From contig OY744608.1 in the NCBI GenBank assembly GCA_963556255.1, positions 4,836,367 through 4,900,366 on the forward strand: a stretch of 64,000 nt of DNA, in the 5' to 3' direction. The stretch comes from Allolobophora icterica. Its lineage: Eukaryota; Annelida; Clitellata; Crassiclitellata; Lumbricidae. Numbering within the stretch: the first letter of the stretch is position 1; every line of letters begins with the position of its first letter. Shown piece by piece: positions 19,641 to 29,275 of this stretch. The position numbers were made by a program, and so were the translations under genes. The notes under the pieces were generated by a model, which had not been told where the DNA came from, ran no database searches, and saw only the letters and a list, made by a program, of their open reading frames with translations.

Positions 19641-19679
19641 TTCTCTACCAGCCATTTGGTAGCAAAGAGTGCGAGTTAA

Positions 19680-20040
19680 AGCAGGTACAAGTCATCTGCC
19701 ATCCTACTTATCTTCCGTGGTTGCATCCTGTGCCTCTGCATGCTAAAGGTCGCTCCTCTGTTCCATCAGCATCTGCCGGAAAGTATCTTATTCCTGGCAC
19801 ACGTCGTGTCTCTGGCCGGCGTTCACTCACAGTTGCCGGTCCCTCCATCTGGAACTCTCTACCTCCTCATGTTCGCAACTCTCCTAGCAAGAGACTGTCT
19901 TTCGCTCTATATTAAAAACTTAGCTCTTCCAATCTGTCTATGTCTCTTTAGCCATGCTTCAGTGTGAACTTCTGAACTTTGTAAGGAGAACATTATCGAA
20001 TTACAGTTGCATCGTGTACAATTACAATTACAATTGTAAT
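19680..20040 (+). pseudogene. CR1/L2-like LINE ORF2 C-terminus, copy 1
   Basis: The translation HPVPLHAKGRSSVP...RRSLTVAGPSIWNSLPPHVR is the conserved WNSLP tail of CR1/L2/Rex-type LINE reverse transcriptases. The frame is then lost. The fragment ends at a short ATTACA repeat (about 20018-20040), as in other copies. It is 5'-truncated and non-functional. A minus-strand copy of the same subfamily lies at 26331-26570. Confidence 0.75.
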
Positions 20041-20059
20041 GTATTGTAAAATACAGTTG

Positions 20060-20236
20060 TATTGTAACGCTCCTTTCACTAAGAAATCTGCATACACCTT
20101 TTACAAGCAACTGAAAACTGTTCTCAACTGTGGGAGTTGGACAGGAGCGCCTCTGACTCTGAGGAGGTATCTTGGAAGGGCGCTATTTAAGTCATTTGAA
20201 TTAATTAATTAATTAATTAATTAATTAATTAATTAA
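20060..20236 (+). repeat. LINE 3' end with (AATT)n tail
   Basis: GGAGCGCCTCTGACTCTGAG, then GGGCGCTATTTAAGTCATTT, then AATT repeats to 20236. This resembles the CR1-like terminal block. Confidence 0.5.
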
Positions 20237-20237
20237 G

Positions 20238-20330
20238 TAGTTGATAACGATGAATGGTCAGCCATTTCCCTCGCCGCCTGATCCTCCCACTTGCGGTAAA
20301 TGCAAACTTAGGAGGTAGCTGAGTTCTCAA
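20238..20330 (-). mobile_element. SINE S1, copy 3, left part
   Basis: S1 body sequence (TGGTCAGCCATTTCCCTCGC, CTGATCCTCCCAC) breaks off at GAGTTCTCAA (20321-20330). It resumes at 21014 after the RTE insertion. Confidence 0.65.
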
Positions 20331-21013
20331 AGGTCATGACAAAGGTCATGACAACGACAGAGACCATATGCCAAATTAAGATCAACCAAGAAAATCTGGA
20401 ACAAGTGGACAGTTACATGTACTTGGGTTCGAAAATCGATAGGGACAGCGACTGCGGGATAGAGATCAGGGTACGATTGGCAAAGGGATATGCTGTAGCT
20501 ACAGACCTCAAAAAGATATGGAAAAGTCATGACATAACAAATGCAACAAAGATAAAGCTCTTGAGAACACTGGTATGGCCGGTGGCCTTATACGGCTGTG
20601 AGAGCTGGACACTGAGGAAGGAGGAGGAGAGGAGAATAGAAGCGTTTGAGATGAAATGTCTAAGGATGATCATGCAAATTTCGTGGATGGAAAAACGGAC
20701 AAATGAATGGGTGCTGGAGGCTGCGGCCGTGGAGAGGAATTTGCTGAGAACAGTAAAAGAAAGGAAAATGATCTATTTTGGACATATCATGAGAAGGGAG
20801 GGAACATGTATAGAGAAGGAGATCATACAGGGCACGATTGCAGGGGATCGAAAAAGGGGAAGACCGAGAACGAACTGGCTGGATAACATAAAGGAATGGA
20901 CTGGGTTGACACTGGAGGAAATGTTATAAGGTTGACGGAGGACAGGAAGCGTTGGAGGAACATCGTGCATGATGCGGCCGACTCTCGAATCGAGGATGGC
21001 TAGGAACAGAACA
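20331..21013 (+). mobile_element. RTE-type LINE, 5'-truncated, inserted in S1
   Basis: The 683-bp insertion is bounded by GAGTTCTCAA at 20321-20330 and 21014-21023, a perfect 10-bp target duplication that splits SINE S1. It contains the reverse-transcriptase C-terminus and a short 3' UTR ending GGCTAGGAACAGAACA. Confidence 0.88.
20336..20929 (+). pseudogene. RTE-type reverse transcriptase, C-terminal 197 residues
   Basis: The open frame holds the thumb and C-terminal region of an RTE/BovB-type ORF2: YMYLGSKIDRD, LLRTLVWPVALYGCESWTL, then MKCLRMI, YFGHIMRRE and KRGRPRTNWLDNIKEWTG. The endonuclease and the catalytic palm with the YADD/FADD box are missing because of 5' truncation, so the protein cannot be active. 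The frame is uninterrupted through the fragment, which points to a relatively recent insertion. Confidence 0.9.
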
Positions 21014-21106
21014 GAGTTCTCAAGGAGCGGAAGGTTTCAAACATCTTTATGACCTGGCGAGGATTTGACGCCCCGCCTCTCGGTGAGAGTCCAGAACGCT
21101 AAACAC
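21014..21106 (-). mobile_element. SINE S1, copy 3, right part
   Basis: Continues the split S1: TGGCGAGGATTTGACGCC, then AGAGTCCAGAACGCTAAAC, which is the reverse complement of the tRNA-like head. Confidence 0.7.
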
Positions 21107-21290
21107 TTTTCCCTCGTCCTCCTCTTCTTCCTCGTCCTTATCCTCTTCCTCGTCCTCGTCCTCCTCCTTCTCCTCTTCCTCCTCCTCCTCCTCCTCCTCT
21201 TCCTCCTCCTCCTCCTCTTCTTCTGCTTATCATCATCATCATCATCATCATCGTCGTCGTCGTCGTCATCATCATCATCATCATAACCTT
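21107..21290. repeat. (CCT)n, (CAT)n, (CGT)n array
   Basis: Pyrimidine-rich CTC/CTT run followed by ATC and GTC triplets. Confidence 0.95.
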
Positions 21291-21359
21291 CAACATCTTA
21301 TTCTTCTGCCATCGTACACTCCTTTATTTATATTGCTCATTTCAAAGCGTCAATCTCTT

Positions 21360-21769
21360 CCGAGCCGCTCAGTCGTTCTCCGACCGTTAGCATCAGTCGC
21401 GGATCTAAGCGCATCTCGACAGCGCCGCTCCTCCATACATTTCGTCGACGTCTCATTCGATTTTCGGAGGTTAAAGAGTTGAAAGCAGGAGGATGTTAGA
21501 GGGGGCGGGCCACGGCAATCCGGCGCATGGCAGGCCCCAAGTGAGGAACAGCAAAGGTCGAAGGTCGGCTCTGAGAAGGTTCGACCGACAGTACGAGACA
21601 GCCGACTAATAATTCACCGGCGAGCACAGCTGACGCTGTCGCTCTCCGACACGTAGCACCAGACATACGGAGGCGGACGGAGGAGAGGACTGCCAGACGG
21701 ACAGCGGAAACAGGACACGGACATTAATAAAGCGGAGTTTCATATACATCTGTCAGCGGAGCTTGAGAT
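21360..21769 (+). promoter_or_regulatory. CpG-rich candidate promoter and 5' UTR
   Basis: CpG-rich non-repetitive sequence contains a GC-box-like GGGGGCGGGCC near 21500 and several GGACGGA/GACGGACAG motifs. It ends at an ATG whose reading begins like a signal peptide. There is no TATA box at an obvious place. Confidence 0.35.
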
Positions 21770-22003
21770 ATGCCTGCGTTGGCGGGTACTTTGTCGGCGT
21801 TCCTCGCCGTCGCTCAAGGTACCTACGCCGACGGTATCCGGCCGAGAATTACCCGTCGTTGCCTAAATCCAAGATACGCTGGAGAGGCATGGGTGGGGGA
21901 AAGTTGGGGGGGTGGAGGCGAACTGAGGGGAGGGGGAAGGATCACACGCAAGTTTTGTGGGTCTCCGGATGAGGACCGATGTTTACGACAGGACGGATCT
22001 TAA
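21770..22003 (+). CDS. Hypothetical first exon with signal-peptide-like start
   Basis: From ATG 21770 the frame reads MPALAGTLSAFLAVAQGTYA, a short hydrophobic N-terminus with small residues near a possible cleavage site, inside a CpG-rich region. The frame runs 77 codons to a stop at 22003 but becomes Gly-rich and low-complexity, so only the first part is likely to be real. A possible splice donor (CAAG|GTACCT at 21818/21819) would end the exon after the signal sequence. I do not recognise the protein, no partner exon was found, and the call could be chance. Confidence 0.25.
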   Translation: MPALAGTLSAFLAVAQGTYADGIRPRITRRCLNPRYAGEAWVGESWGGGGELRGGGRITRKFCGSPDEDRCLRQDGS

Positions 22004-22064
22004 GACCCGGTCCACGGACCAGAGTTGAATTGTTAGGACGGCCTGAGTTTGAAACTGGGTTAAT

Positions 22065-22180
22065 TAATGAGGTCACGGGGTCAAAGGGCAGGACCAGCAA
22101 AGAGGTCAACCGTCAATGACGTGTATTCATCGTGGTCGTGACCTTCAAAAGGATCCGTGACCTTGAAGAGAGAGGACGAT
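22065..22180. promoter_or_regulatory. Cluster of nuclear-receptor-type half-sites
   Basis: Five AGGTCA-like half-sites lie in about 115 bp: AGGTCACGGGGTCAAAGG (two, direct), GAGGTCAACC, GTGACCTTC (reverse) and GTGACCTTGA (reverse of TCAAGGTCAC, an ERR/SF-1 type extended site). Function is inference. Confidence 0.35.
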
Positions 22181-22324
22181 TTAGTTGGTCTGTTTATTGA
22201 GGTACAGGTCGCATCGAGAAGTTGAAAGAAGATTAGATGATTAACTTAACAGTGATTAGAACTAATCCAATTCTATCCAATCAAATCAAATCTGTTGCAT
22301 CAATCAAGACTGGCAATCCTTTGG

Positions 22325-22415
22325 TAAGTTGTTTAACGTCACTGTGTCATAACAAAGATGATTAACGTCTCCCTCCTCCTTTCTAATGGCTTCGGACTAG
22401 CACTACCAGTGGCGG
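22325..22415 (-). repeat. I-group LINE 3' tail (B type)
   Basis: The minus strand reads ATCATCTTTGTTATGACACA then GACGTTAAACAAC. The neighbouring CCCTCCTCCTTT and ACTAGCACTACCAGTGGCGG match other B tails. Confidence 0.65.
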
Positions 22416-22507
22416 AGCTTAATTCGTTGGAAGAGGAAAAGAAGAATAATTATGAAACGAAGAAGATGAAGAGGTGGGAAGAAGAACAGCAGTTCCTGAG
22501 AGGCAAC

Positions 22508-22647
22508 CATAGGCGTAGACTCTGGAAGGGGGGGGGCAGGCGGGGCACGTGCCCCCAATAATTGAGATGGATTGTACATCTAATGCAAGAAGTATAGAAG
22601 GAATAACCAAATCCCTCTCCAATATTTTGGGCAAGTTTACGCCAGTG
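22508..22647. mobile_element. hAT miniature element, family CATAGGCGTA, copy 2
   Basis: A 140-bp element with the same termini as 985-1683. It is flanked by a perfect 8-bp duplication GAGGCAAC (22500-22507 and 22648-22655). It is an internally deleted version of copy 1: it retains GTGCCCCCAATAATTGAG and CCAATATTTTGGGCAAGTTT. Confidence 0.92.
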
Positions 22648-22655
22648 GAGGCAAC

Positions 22656-22885
22656 TATGGGAATGAACTGTTACAGCCTTCATTTTTCTCAAGCTCGGCA
22701 TATGAGGGCAGGTAGCCAGCCCTCTCCTTCGCCGGATGATCTTCCTGTCGACAGTGTACGGTCAGTGTACTCATTATAGTTGAGTTGGCGCTAGAGGGTG
22801 TAGGTGGATCAGAAATCTCAAACCAAATTTCTGTCCTGGCGGGGATTTGACCCCCCGACCTTCGAATGACTCTTAATAACGGGCG
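22656..22885 (-). mobile_element. SINE S1, copy 4
   Basis: CTCGGCATATGAGGGCAGGT, CAGTGTACGGTCAGTGTACT, GAGTTGGCGCTAGAGG, then GGCGGGGATTTGACCCCCCG. This is the reverse complement of body and tRNA-like head, with box B in the last block. Confidence 0.8.
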
Positions 22886-22889
22886 TCAG

Positions 22890-23410
22890 GAATTGGATGA
22901 TGATAACGACAACGAATATGATGATGAAGATTATAACGAATATATTTGTCGTTACCGAGAATCAATTCCAGAAATATCAATTAAAATCTTTCTTTTCCTT
23001 CGCTCACGTTCTCAAAAGGAATCACGGATGTCAAATGTTGGAGCCTAAGTGAAGATTAAAGATCGATAAGAGAAATTACTTACTGGCTGAGTCAGGGTAG
23101 CTGTCCGTTCCGGGGTAAGTGCCGCCCCCTCGCGACAGATTGAGACGGGGACTGTAACTGTACTGTAAACAGAATGAACACAAACAGACCGTAATGTAAA
23201 GTAACGATGTATATAATATATATGTATATGCATAGACAATCAAACATATTTCTAATGTAGGCTAATCGTGATGAAACGTAAAGATATACATCAGGGTGGT
23301 GTACCACACGAATATCTATCTGTCTGCCTGCTTGTCTGTCTGTCTGTCTGTCTGTCTGCTTGTGTGTATGCCTTATATAGCGCCCTTAGAAGCTTTGCTA
23401 CATATTTTTA
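22890..23410. other. No gene; short (TGTC)n at 23318-23360
   Basis: GATGAT/GAT-rich start, otherwise unique sequence with a short tetranucleotide run. No supported ORF. Confidence 0.45.
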
Positions 23411-23414
23411 ACTG

Positions 23415-23720
23415 CCTGTGTTGTGGAAGCTCAATAGTGTAGCGGTTATAACGTGCTGTACGTCAATCGAGAGGTCGGTGGTTCAAATCCCATTCAGGGC
23501 AAAAATTTGGTACGAGATTTCTGCTCTATTTGCACCCCTAGCCAACTCAGCTATAATGAGTACACTGCAGATGATCGTACGTTGTCGGTGGGAAGATGAG
23601 ACGGTGAAGGAGAGGACTGGCCATCCATCCTCATATACCGAGGTTATAAGAAAACTATGTCGCTAACACTTCATACCCATGGCTGCCTCTGGGCTAGGCA
23701 TAAACTTCTATATAGAAGTC
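23415..23720 (+). mobile_element. SINE S1, copy 5
   Basis: Head TAGTGTAGCGGTTATAACG (box A region) and GGTGGTTCAAATCCCATT (box B), then AAAATTTGGTACGAGATTTC, AACTCAGCTATAATGAGTAC, GGTGGGAAGATGAGACGG and CACTTCATACCCATGGCTGC. The order is that of a complete S1. Confidence 0.85.
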
Positions 23721-23854
23721 TATGGGCTAGGTTATGAAACTGCTTTTCTCTTCTTCTGTGGAAGCACAGAATTTACGAGCACGGACGGTAATAGCAGCTG
23801 TTAGATGGTTTATGAGACTATGATCGACCACTGTGTACAGAAGACGCGTGCAAA

Positions 23855-23955
23855 GCCATGCATGTATGTATGCATGTGTGGATGTATGTGTGGAGGTATG
23901 TGTGGAGGTATGTATGGATGTATGTGTGGAGGTATGTGTGGATGTATGTGTTAAT
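23855..23955. repeat. GTATGTGTGGAG minisatellite
   Basis: About eight 8- to 12-bp units of TATG/TGTGGAGG. Confidence 0.85.
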
Positions 23956-23959
23956 ATGG

Positions 23960-24515
23960 TTGGCTCGTGATGCGGATCATGGTTTTAAGAAAGAAAGTTA
24001 TAAGGTGGGCGAATGTCAGGTACATACCCCTCTACCCTGGCCACTCTCCATTAGCAAGACAATGCTATTGGGGTAAACTTATCTGATCCTCGGGTAAATA
24101 GTAACAATGACGATGACGATGATCATCCTATATAATCCAATCTAATCACAATCCTGTCTATTTATACCTGGTCTGATCTAATCTTAACGCAGAACCTGTT
24201 AACCGTCTTAATCATAAAGTACAAAGAACCGATCGACGCCGCTTCTAATTCAAAATCACATTCCGAATTCACGAACTGATGGACGGAAACAGTTCTCTCT
24301 GCACTCCATCCACGGATACTATGACTCCTGCTACGTTTCATCCCCGAACCTACCACTTCGCATACTCTGGTGGTGCCAGTACCAGGCCTGAGTAAAAGAG
24401 GAGGACAAGGTCAGCGAACCTTACAGCCACTAGATGTCGTTAAACACTGAGAACTACTACTGGACTTCTATATAAGTGTTGGGCTCTCAGACCTCATATA
24501 TTATACATCACTAAT
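23960..24515. other. No gene seen
   Basis: Unique-looking sequence. A short LINE-tail-like AGATGTCGTTAAACACTG lies at 24433-24450. Confidence 0.4.
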
Positions 24516-24610
24516 ATATATATATTATATAAATATATATATATATATATATAGAGAGAGACACAGAGAGAGACAGAGACAGAGAGAGAGACAGAGAGAG
24601 AGAGACAGAT

Positions 24611-24663
<53 letters not shown>

Positions 24664-24793
24664 AAGAAAGAGACAGACAGACAGACAGACAGGCAACAAA
24701 TAGAAAGACATTCAGAAAGACAGTCACACAGAAAGAGAGACAGACAGACAGACAGACGGACAGAGACAGAGACAGAGACAGAGAGTGAGAGCA
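24516..24793. repeat. (TA)n then (GACA)n/(GAGA)n array
   Basis: TA run to 24553, then purine-rich GAGACAGAGA and long (GACA)n blocks. Confidence 0.95.
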
Positions 24794-24794
24794 T

Positions 24795-25368
24795 TGTGTA
24801 TGCAGGATGCCATATACATACATGTATATACAGCCAAACATAGTCCTATTTATCGACGCCTTGTTACATTTATCTATATAGTCGCATTTAATTAGACGGC
24901 TCCCTGGTTGCCCATCCGCATCCCAGATAGAGTTTCAGAGGCTGAGCTGAACAGCCAAGTCATCCATCACCCAATATAGCAAGCTCCCGCATCTGAGGCC
25001 CAGAACTTGTCACGGGTCCCTGAACTTGACCCTTGACCCTAGGCACAAGCTTTGCCCGCGATTACAGCGACCTTCCTCTTCACGCTCACTTATCTTACTT
25101 CCGCCTGACTTGTTCTACCCAGACTTATCCCTCTCATTCCATGCACATTCATTACTGACAGTTTTCAGGTCTAAAGGTCATCACCACCCTGTATAATTCT
25201 GACACGGAATCTGTAGCAGACATATTCTAATCCAAACCAATGTAATCATAATGTCCCAAGCATCATCGATGGAAGCGCAGAGTGGAATCGCATTAATAAC
25301 TTATATAATACATTGGAAATGCTAGGTCGACATCCGATAGACGTATACATGTACATAATGCGATAAAG
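24795..25368. other. No gene seen
   Basis: Unique sequence with no long ORF and no recognised repeat. Confidence 0.4.
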
Positions 25369-25530
25369 GGAGACGCGGTGGTGTAGTGGTGTAGGTCGGT
25401 GCCTTGTAACCGCAGGGTCGCAGGTTCGAATCCACCTCAAGCCACTGCGTAGCGACCCAAGTGCTTCTGAATCATTGCTTCAATCTTATCGACTGTCTAC
25501 GAAATTACGGCACTCTTATCTCCAGTATTA
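25369..25530 (+). mobile_element. tRNA-derived SINE S2, copy 1
   Basis: GACGCGGTGGTGTAGTGGTG (box A region), TTGTAACCGCAGGGTCGCAG, GGTTCGAATCCACCTC (box B), then a non-tRNA body CCACTGCGTAGCGACC. A second copy on the minus strand is at 55258-55475. The 3' side is rich in ATTATTATTA. Confidence 0.75.
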
Positions 25531-25631
25531 TTATTAAAACACTATCAACAGTTATTGTATTTAATAATTCCCTCCCTAAAAAAGTTCAGAATTTCACGTT
25601 GACGCCGGACAAATAATTATCAAGATCCGTG

Positions 25632-25762
25632 AGAAGAGCAGTCCCTTAAGCTAACCACGAGAAACAGTGATGGATATGAGATGTTAGCGACTTCGTTTTC
25701 TTAGCCTTGGATTACAGGAGGGCCGATGCCCAGTCCTCTCCTGCGCCTAATGATCTTCCCAC
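25632..25762 (-). mobile_element. SINE S1, copy 6, left part
   Basis: The S1 tail/body is on the minus strand (AAGCTAACCACGAG, TTAGCGACTTCGTTTTCTTA, GCCCAGTCCTCTCCTGCGCC). It ends with CTTCCCAC at 25755-25762, where a hAT-like element is inserted. Confidence 0.8.
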
Positions 25763-26177
25763 CAGTGGTTAAAGTGGTTTGGATGAGCAGAACTCCAAAG
25801 AAGAGTTTTATTGGAACGCATCCGTGAGAAGTGGGAATGCCGTTCCCTCGCATTCCCACCCACTTTAAACGCTGCTTCCCACGCATTCCCACCCACTTTA
25901 AATGCTGCTTCCCACGCATTCCCACCCACTTTAAATGCTGCTTCCCACGCATGCTTCCCACGCATTCCCACCTACTTTAAACGCTGCTTCCCACGCATTC
26001 CCACCCACTTTAAATGCTGCTTCCCACGCATGCTTCCCACGCATTCCCACCTACTTTAAACGCTGCTTCCCACGCATTCCCACCCACTTTAAATGCTGCT
26101 TCCCACGCATGCTTCCCACGCATTCCCACCTACTTTAAACGCTGCTTCCCACGCATTCCCACCCACTTTAATCGCTG
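25763..26177. mobile_element. hAT-like miniature element expanded into a minisatellite
   Basis: The insertion is flanked by a perfect 8-bp duplication CTTCCCAC (25755-25762 and 26178-26185) inside SINE S1. The left end is CAGTGGTTAAAGTGG. The right end is CCACTTTAATCGCTG, whose complement is CAGCGATTAAAGTGG, so the terminal inverted repeats agree at 13 of 15 positions. Most of the interior is the tandem array described separately. Confidence 0.8.
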
Positions 26178-26187
26178 CTTCCCACTG
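25849..26187. repeat. 33/79-bp minisatellite
   Basis: The basic 33-bp unit is GCATTCCCACCCACTTTAAA with CGCTG or TGCTG, plus CTTCCCAC. Two plain units are followed by three copies of a 79-bp compound unit (33+33+13). The first 25 bp of the unit equals the right end of the host element and the last 8 bp equals its target duplication. Confidence 0.92.
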
Positions 26188-26338
26188 ACCGTCTACGCAC
26201 TGTATACTCATTACAAATGAGTTGGCTAGGGGTCGCAGGTGGAGCAGAATTCTAGAACCAAATTTCTGCCCTGGCGGGGATTTGAACCCCCACCTATTGA
26301 GTTATAATAGTACAACGTTCTAACCACTACACTGAGGA
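26178..26338 (-). mobile_element. SINE S1, copy 6, right part
   Basis: Continues S1 after the insertion: CACTGTATACTCATTACAAA, TGAGTTGGCTAGGGGTCGCA, CTGCCCTGGCGGGGATTTGA, then CTAACCACTACACTGAGG (complement of the box A region). Confidence 0.85.
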
Positions 26339-26575
26339 GGTAGAGAGTTCCAGATGGAGGGACCGGCAACTGTGAATGAACGTCCGCCAAAGACAAGACG
26401 TGTGCCAGGAATAAAATACTTTCCAGCAGATGCTGATCGAAGAGAGGAGTGGACATTAACAGAGCCACAGGATGGAACAAGTTGGATGGCAGATGACTTG
26501 TGCGTGCTTTATACACGAGGAGTGCCAGCTTGGAGCGGGTACGCTCACAGACAGGAAGCCAGTGTAGGGAACGAA
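26331..26575 (-). pseudogene. CR1/L2-like LINE ORF2 C-terminus, copy 2
   Basis: Reverse complement of the subfamily at 19.7 kb: the minus strand encodes VHSQLPVPPSGTLYLL-type frames and, in the native frame, RRSFTVAGPSIWNSLP. It is truncated by SINE S1 on the left and fades near 26575. Confidence 0.7.
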
Positions 26576-26607
26576 GGTGTTATACAGTCTCGGCACGAGA
26601 GTCTAAG

Positions 26608-26709
26608 TATGTATTTATGTATGTATGTAGGTTTGTAGGTACATATGTACATAGGTACATATGTACATATGTAAGTATTAATGTATGTATTTGCATGTGT
26701 GTATATATG

Positions 26710-26741
<32 letters not shown>

Positions 26742-26932
26742 TGTATGTATGTATGTATGTATGTATGTATGTATGTATGTATGTATGTATGTATGTATGT
26801 ATGTATGTATGTATGTATGTATGTATGTATGTATGTATGTATGTATATATATGTGTGTATTTATGTATGCATGTGTGTATGCATGTATGTATGAATGAAT
26901 GCTTGTATGTAAGTATGAATATGTGTATGTAT
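26608..26932. repeat. (GTAT)n microsatellite
   Basis: Long GTAT array, uninterrupted from 26712 to about 26845. Tyr-Val-Cys-Met frames are repeat translations. Confidence 0.97.
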
Positions 26933-27149
26933 GATATAATCTTATCTGATCTGCTTGTAGACTATATGATCTGATATTTTCTTATGACTTCTATATCCAT
27001 GTTAGATAATACATTCACTCTCATAATCGTAATCGGTTACAGAAGTCCAGTCAAAATTGAGTGGATTGCAATGTGATGTAGTTGAGTCCAGTGCAGTATA
27101 AAGTAGTTAATAGTGTAGTTCAAGTGTATACTTTATTAATGTAGTGTAT

Positions 27150-27490
27150 CTTGGGGTGCGTCATAGTGTAGTGGTTAATGTGCTGGACTGTCAATCGAGA
27201 GAGAGATCGGGGTTCAAATCTCCGCCAGGACAGAAATTTAGATCGAGATTTCTGCCCCACCTGCATCCCCCACCCAACTCAGCTATAATGAATGCATTGA
27301 CTGTACACTGTCTGTTGGAGATGAGACGGCGTGGGAGCGGACTTGCATACCGCCCTCGTATGCCGAGTCTAAGAAAATGACGTCGCTACCACTTCGTATT
27401 CATGGGAAGGCTCAGTGAAAACTTAAGGTACTATTCTGCGTCTACTTTTATTTATAGGAATATTGTAAGACCTAGAAAAGGTGTCGAAGG
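27150..27490 (+). mobile_element. SINE S1, copy 7
   Basis: Head CATAGTGTAGTGGTTAATG, box B GGGTTCAAATCTCC, body AACTCAGCTATAATGAATGC, ACTGTACACTGTC, TATGCCGAGTCTAAGAAAAT. The tail CTACTTTTATTTATAGGAAT and AGAAAAGGTGT is shared with the copy at 39.7 kb. Confidence 0.88.
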
Positions 27491-27850
27491 GAATGTTCTT
27501 ACTGCATTTTTCAACACAGTGTAGTGTATTGATCGTAATGTACACGATATAGTGCGGGTTTTTGCAGGGTGTGGTGGTGTCAAATTGCCGCTTTTTTCTC
27601 TAGCGTTTCGTTTGGGATCAATTAGTCGTTGGTCACATGCGGATTGTGCTCATTCTGACTTCTAATTTGAACTGGTATGCTTCCTTTTAATTATTTCAGT
27701 TATTTCGACCCCTTTTCTGAATGTTTTGATTGACATTCGGACGCATATTAATTACCACGCGACTGTGAACTCGTCCATTCTAAGGGGTTTCAGGATACTA
27801 ACTGCGGAACGCTAGGTTCCATACATACTGTACATACGTATACATACTGT

Positions 27851-27950
27851 AACATACATACATACATACATACATACATACATACATACATACATACATA
27901 CATACATACATACATACATACATACATACATACATGCATGCATACATACA
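27851..27950. repeat. (CATA)n microsatellite
   Basis: About 22 CATA units. Confidence 0.97.
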
Positions 27951-27961
27951 TATATTTTTCT

Positions 27962-28375
27962 TTATTCGTGACTCCCTCCACTGGCTTCCTGCCAAACAGA
28001 GAATTCAGTTCAAAACCATCACCCTCGTGCGCAACTGTCTCACTGGGTTTGCTCCGTCTTACTTAATGAATTTCTGCACCCCGGTTTCTTCCCTGCCTGA
28101 GAGGGCCTCCTTGCGATCCTCGGCCCGTGGCCTTATGGTTGTTCCGCGTATGCACTCTTCCACGGCCCAATCCAGGAGTTTTGCCTATGTGGGTCCTTCA
28201 ACCTGGAACAGTCTTCCCCAGACCCTCCGCCAGGAGCTTCTGGTCCTCTCTCCTCTCTAGTTCCGTAGACGCTTGAAAACCTTTCTGTTTGCCAGTTTTG
28301 GCAGTGATGTGGGTCGAGAGCGCCGCTGATTTGAGTGGCGCTATATAAATTTTCAATTACAATTACAATTACAAT
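27962..28375 (+). pseudogene. CR1/L2-like LINE 3' end with (ATTACA)n, copy 3
   Basis: The open frame encodes DSLHWLPAKQRIQFKTITLV, FAPSYLMNF and GPSTWNSLPQTLRQ, the conserved C-terminal region of CR1/L2-like ORF2. The end of the frame is shifted. The UTR ends GAGTGGCGCTATATAAATTT, CAATTACAATTACA. The catalytic domains are absent (5' truncation). Homologous copies follow at 28430-28770 and 47035-47370. Confidence 0.85.
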
Positions 28376-28425
28376 ACATACCTACATACACACATACATA
28401 CATATATATATACCCACATACATAC
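28376..28425. repeat. Imperfect CATA repeat
   Basis: CATACCTACATACACACATA and similar units between two LINE copies. Confidence 0.8.
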
Positions 28426-28429
28426 ACAC

Positions 28430-28770
28430 AGTTTAATACCCTCATCCTCATGCGCATCTATACCTCACTGCATGGGTCTGCTCCGTCTTACCTAATGAAT
28501 TTTTGCACCCCGGTTTCTTCCTTGCCCGTGAGGTCTTTCCTGTGATCCCCGGCCCCTTAATGGCTGTCCCTCGTATGCCCTCTTCCACGGCACAATCCAG
28601 GAGCTTCGCCTAAGTGGGTCTCTCTGCTTGGAACTGTTTCCCATTGTCTCTCCACCAAGTGCTTCTTGTCCTCTCTCCCCTACAGTTCAGTAGACGCCTG
28701 AAACATTCCTTTTTCCCTGCGCTGGCATTGAGCTGAGTGGCGCTATATAAGTGTTCGGTTACAATTAATA
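28430..28770 (+). pseudogene. CR1/L2-like LINE 3' end, copy 4
   Basis: A decayed copy of the 27962-28375 sequence: CTCCGTCTTACCTAATGAAT, TGCACCCCGGTTTCTTCC, CACGGCACAATCCAGGAGC, GAGTGGCGCTATATAAGTG. The frame is broken and it lies in the same orientation as copy 3, 470 bp upstream. Confidence 0.8.
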
Positions 28771-28802
28771 CACGCAAACAGAAATACATACATACATACA
28801 CA

Positions 28803-28987
28803 CATAGGCGTAATCTGTGGGGGTACGAGGGGTACCCGTGCCCCCACTTTTCGGACCGGAGGTACCGTACCCCCCAGTGCCAATCAATATTTTGCAATTT
28901 GCCTTCCCAGAGATCGCAATCTCCACCTTCGTCATGTATGTCAGAAATTGGTACCCCCACACTTTTTAGACCAAAGCTACGCCCCTG
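28803..28987. mobile_element. hAT miniature element, family CATAGGCGTA, copy 3
   Basis: 185 bp, beginning CATAGGCGTAATCTGTGGGG and ending CTACGCCCCTG. The flanks CATACACA (28795-28802) and CATACACG (28988-28995) are a 7/8 target duplication. It sits inside a CATA array. The interior differs from copies 1 and 2. Confidence 0.82.
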
Positions 28988-29241
28988 CATACACGTATAC
29001 ATACATACATACATACATACATACATACATACATACATACATACATACATACATACATACATACATACATACATACATACATACATACATACACGTATAC
29101 ATACATACATACACACATACATACATACATACATACATACATACATACATTCATACATACATACATACATACATACATACATACATACCTACCAACATAC
29201 ATACATACATACATACATACATACATACATACATACATACA

Positions 29242-29275
<34 letters not shown>

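Noticed and set aside
25369..25445. tRNA gene with anticodon loop TTGTAAC
   Set aside because: A second copy at 55258-55475 shares non-tRNA flanking sequence, so it is SINE S2.
25849..26187. CRISPR-like regular repeat
   Set aside because: Units are contiguous with no unique spacers, lie inside a SINE, and the genome is an animal's. It is a minisatellite.
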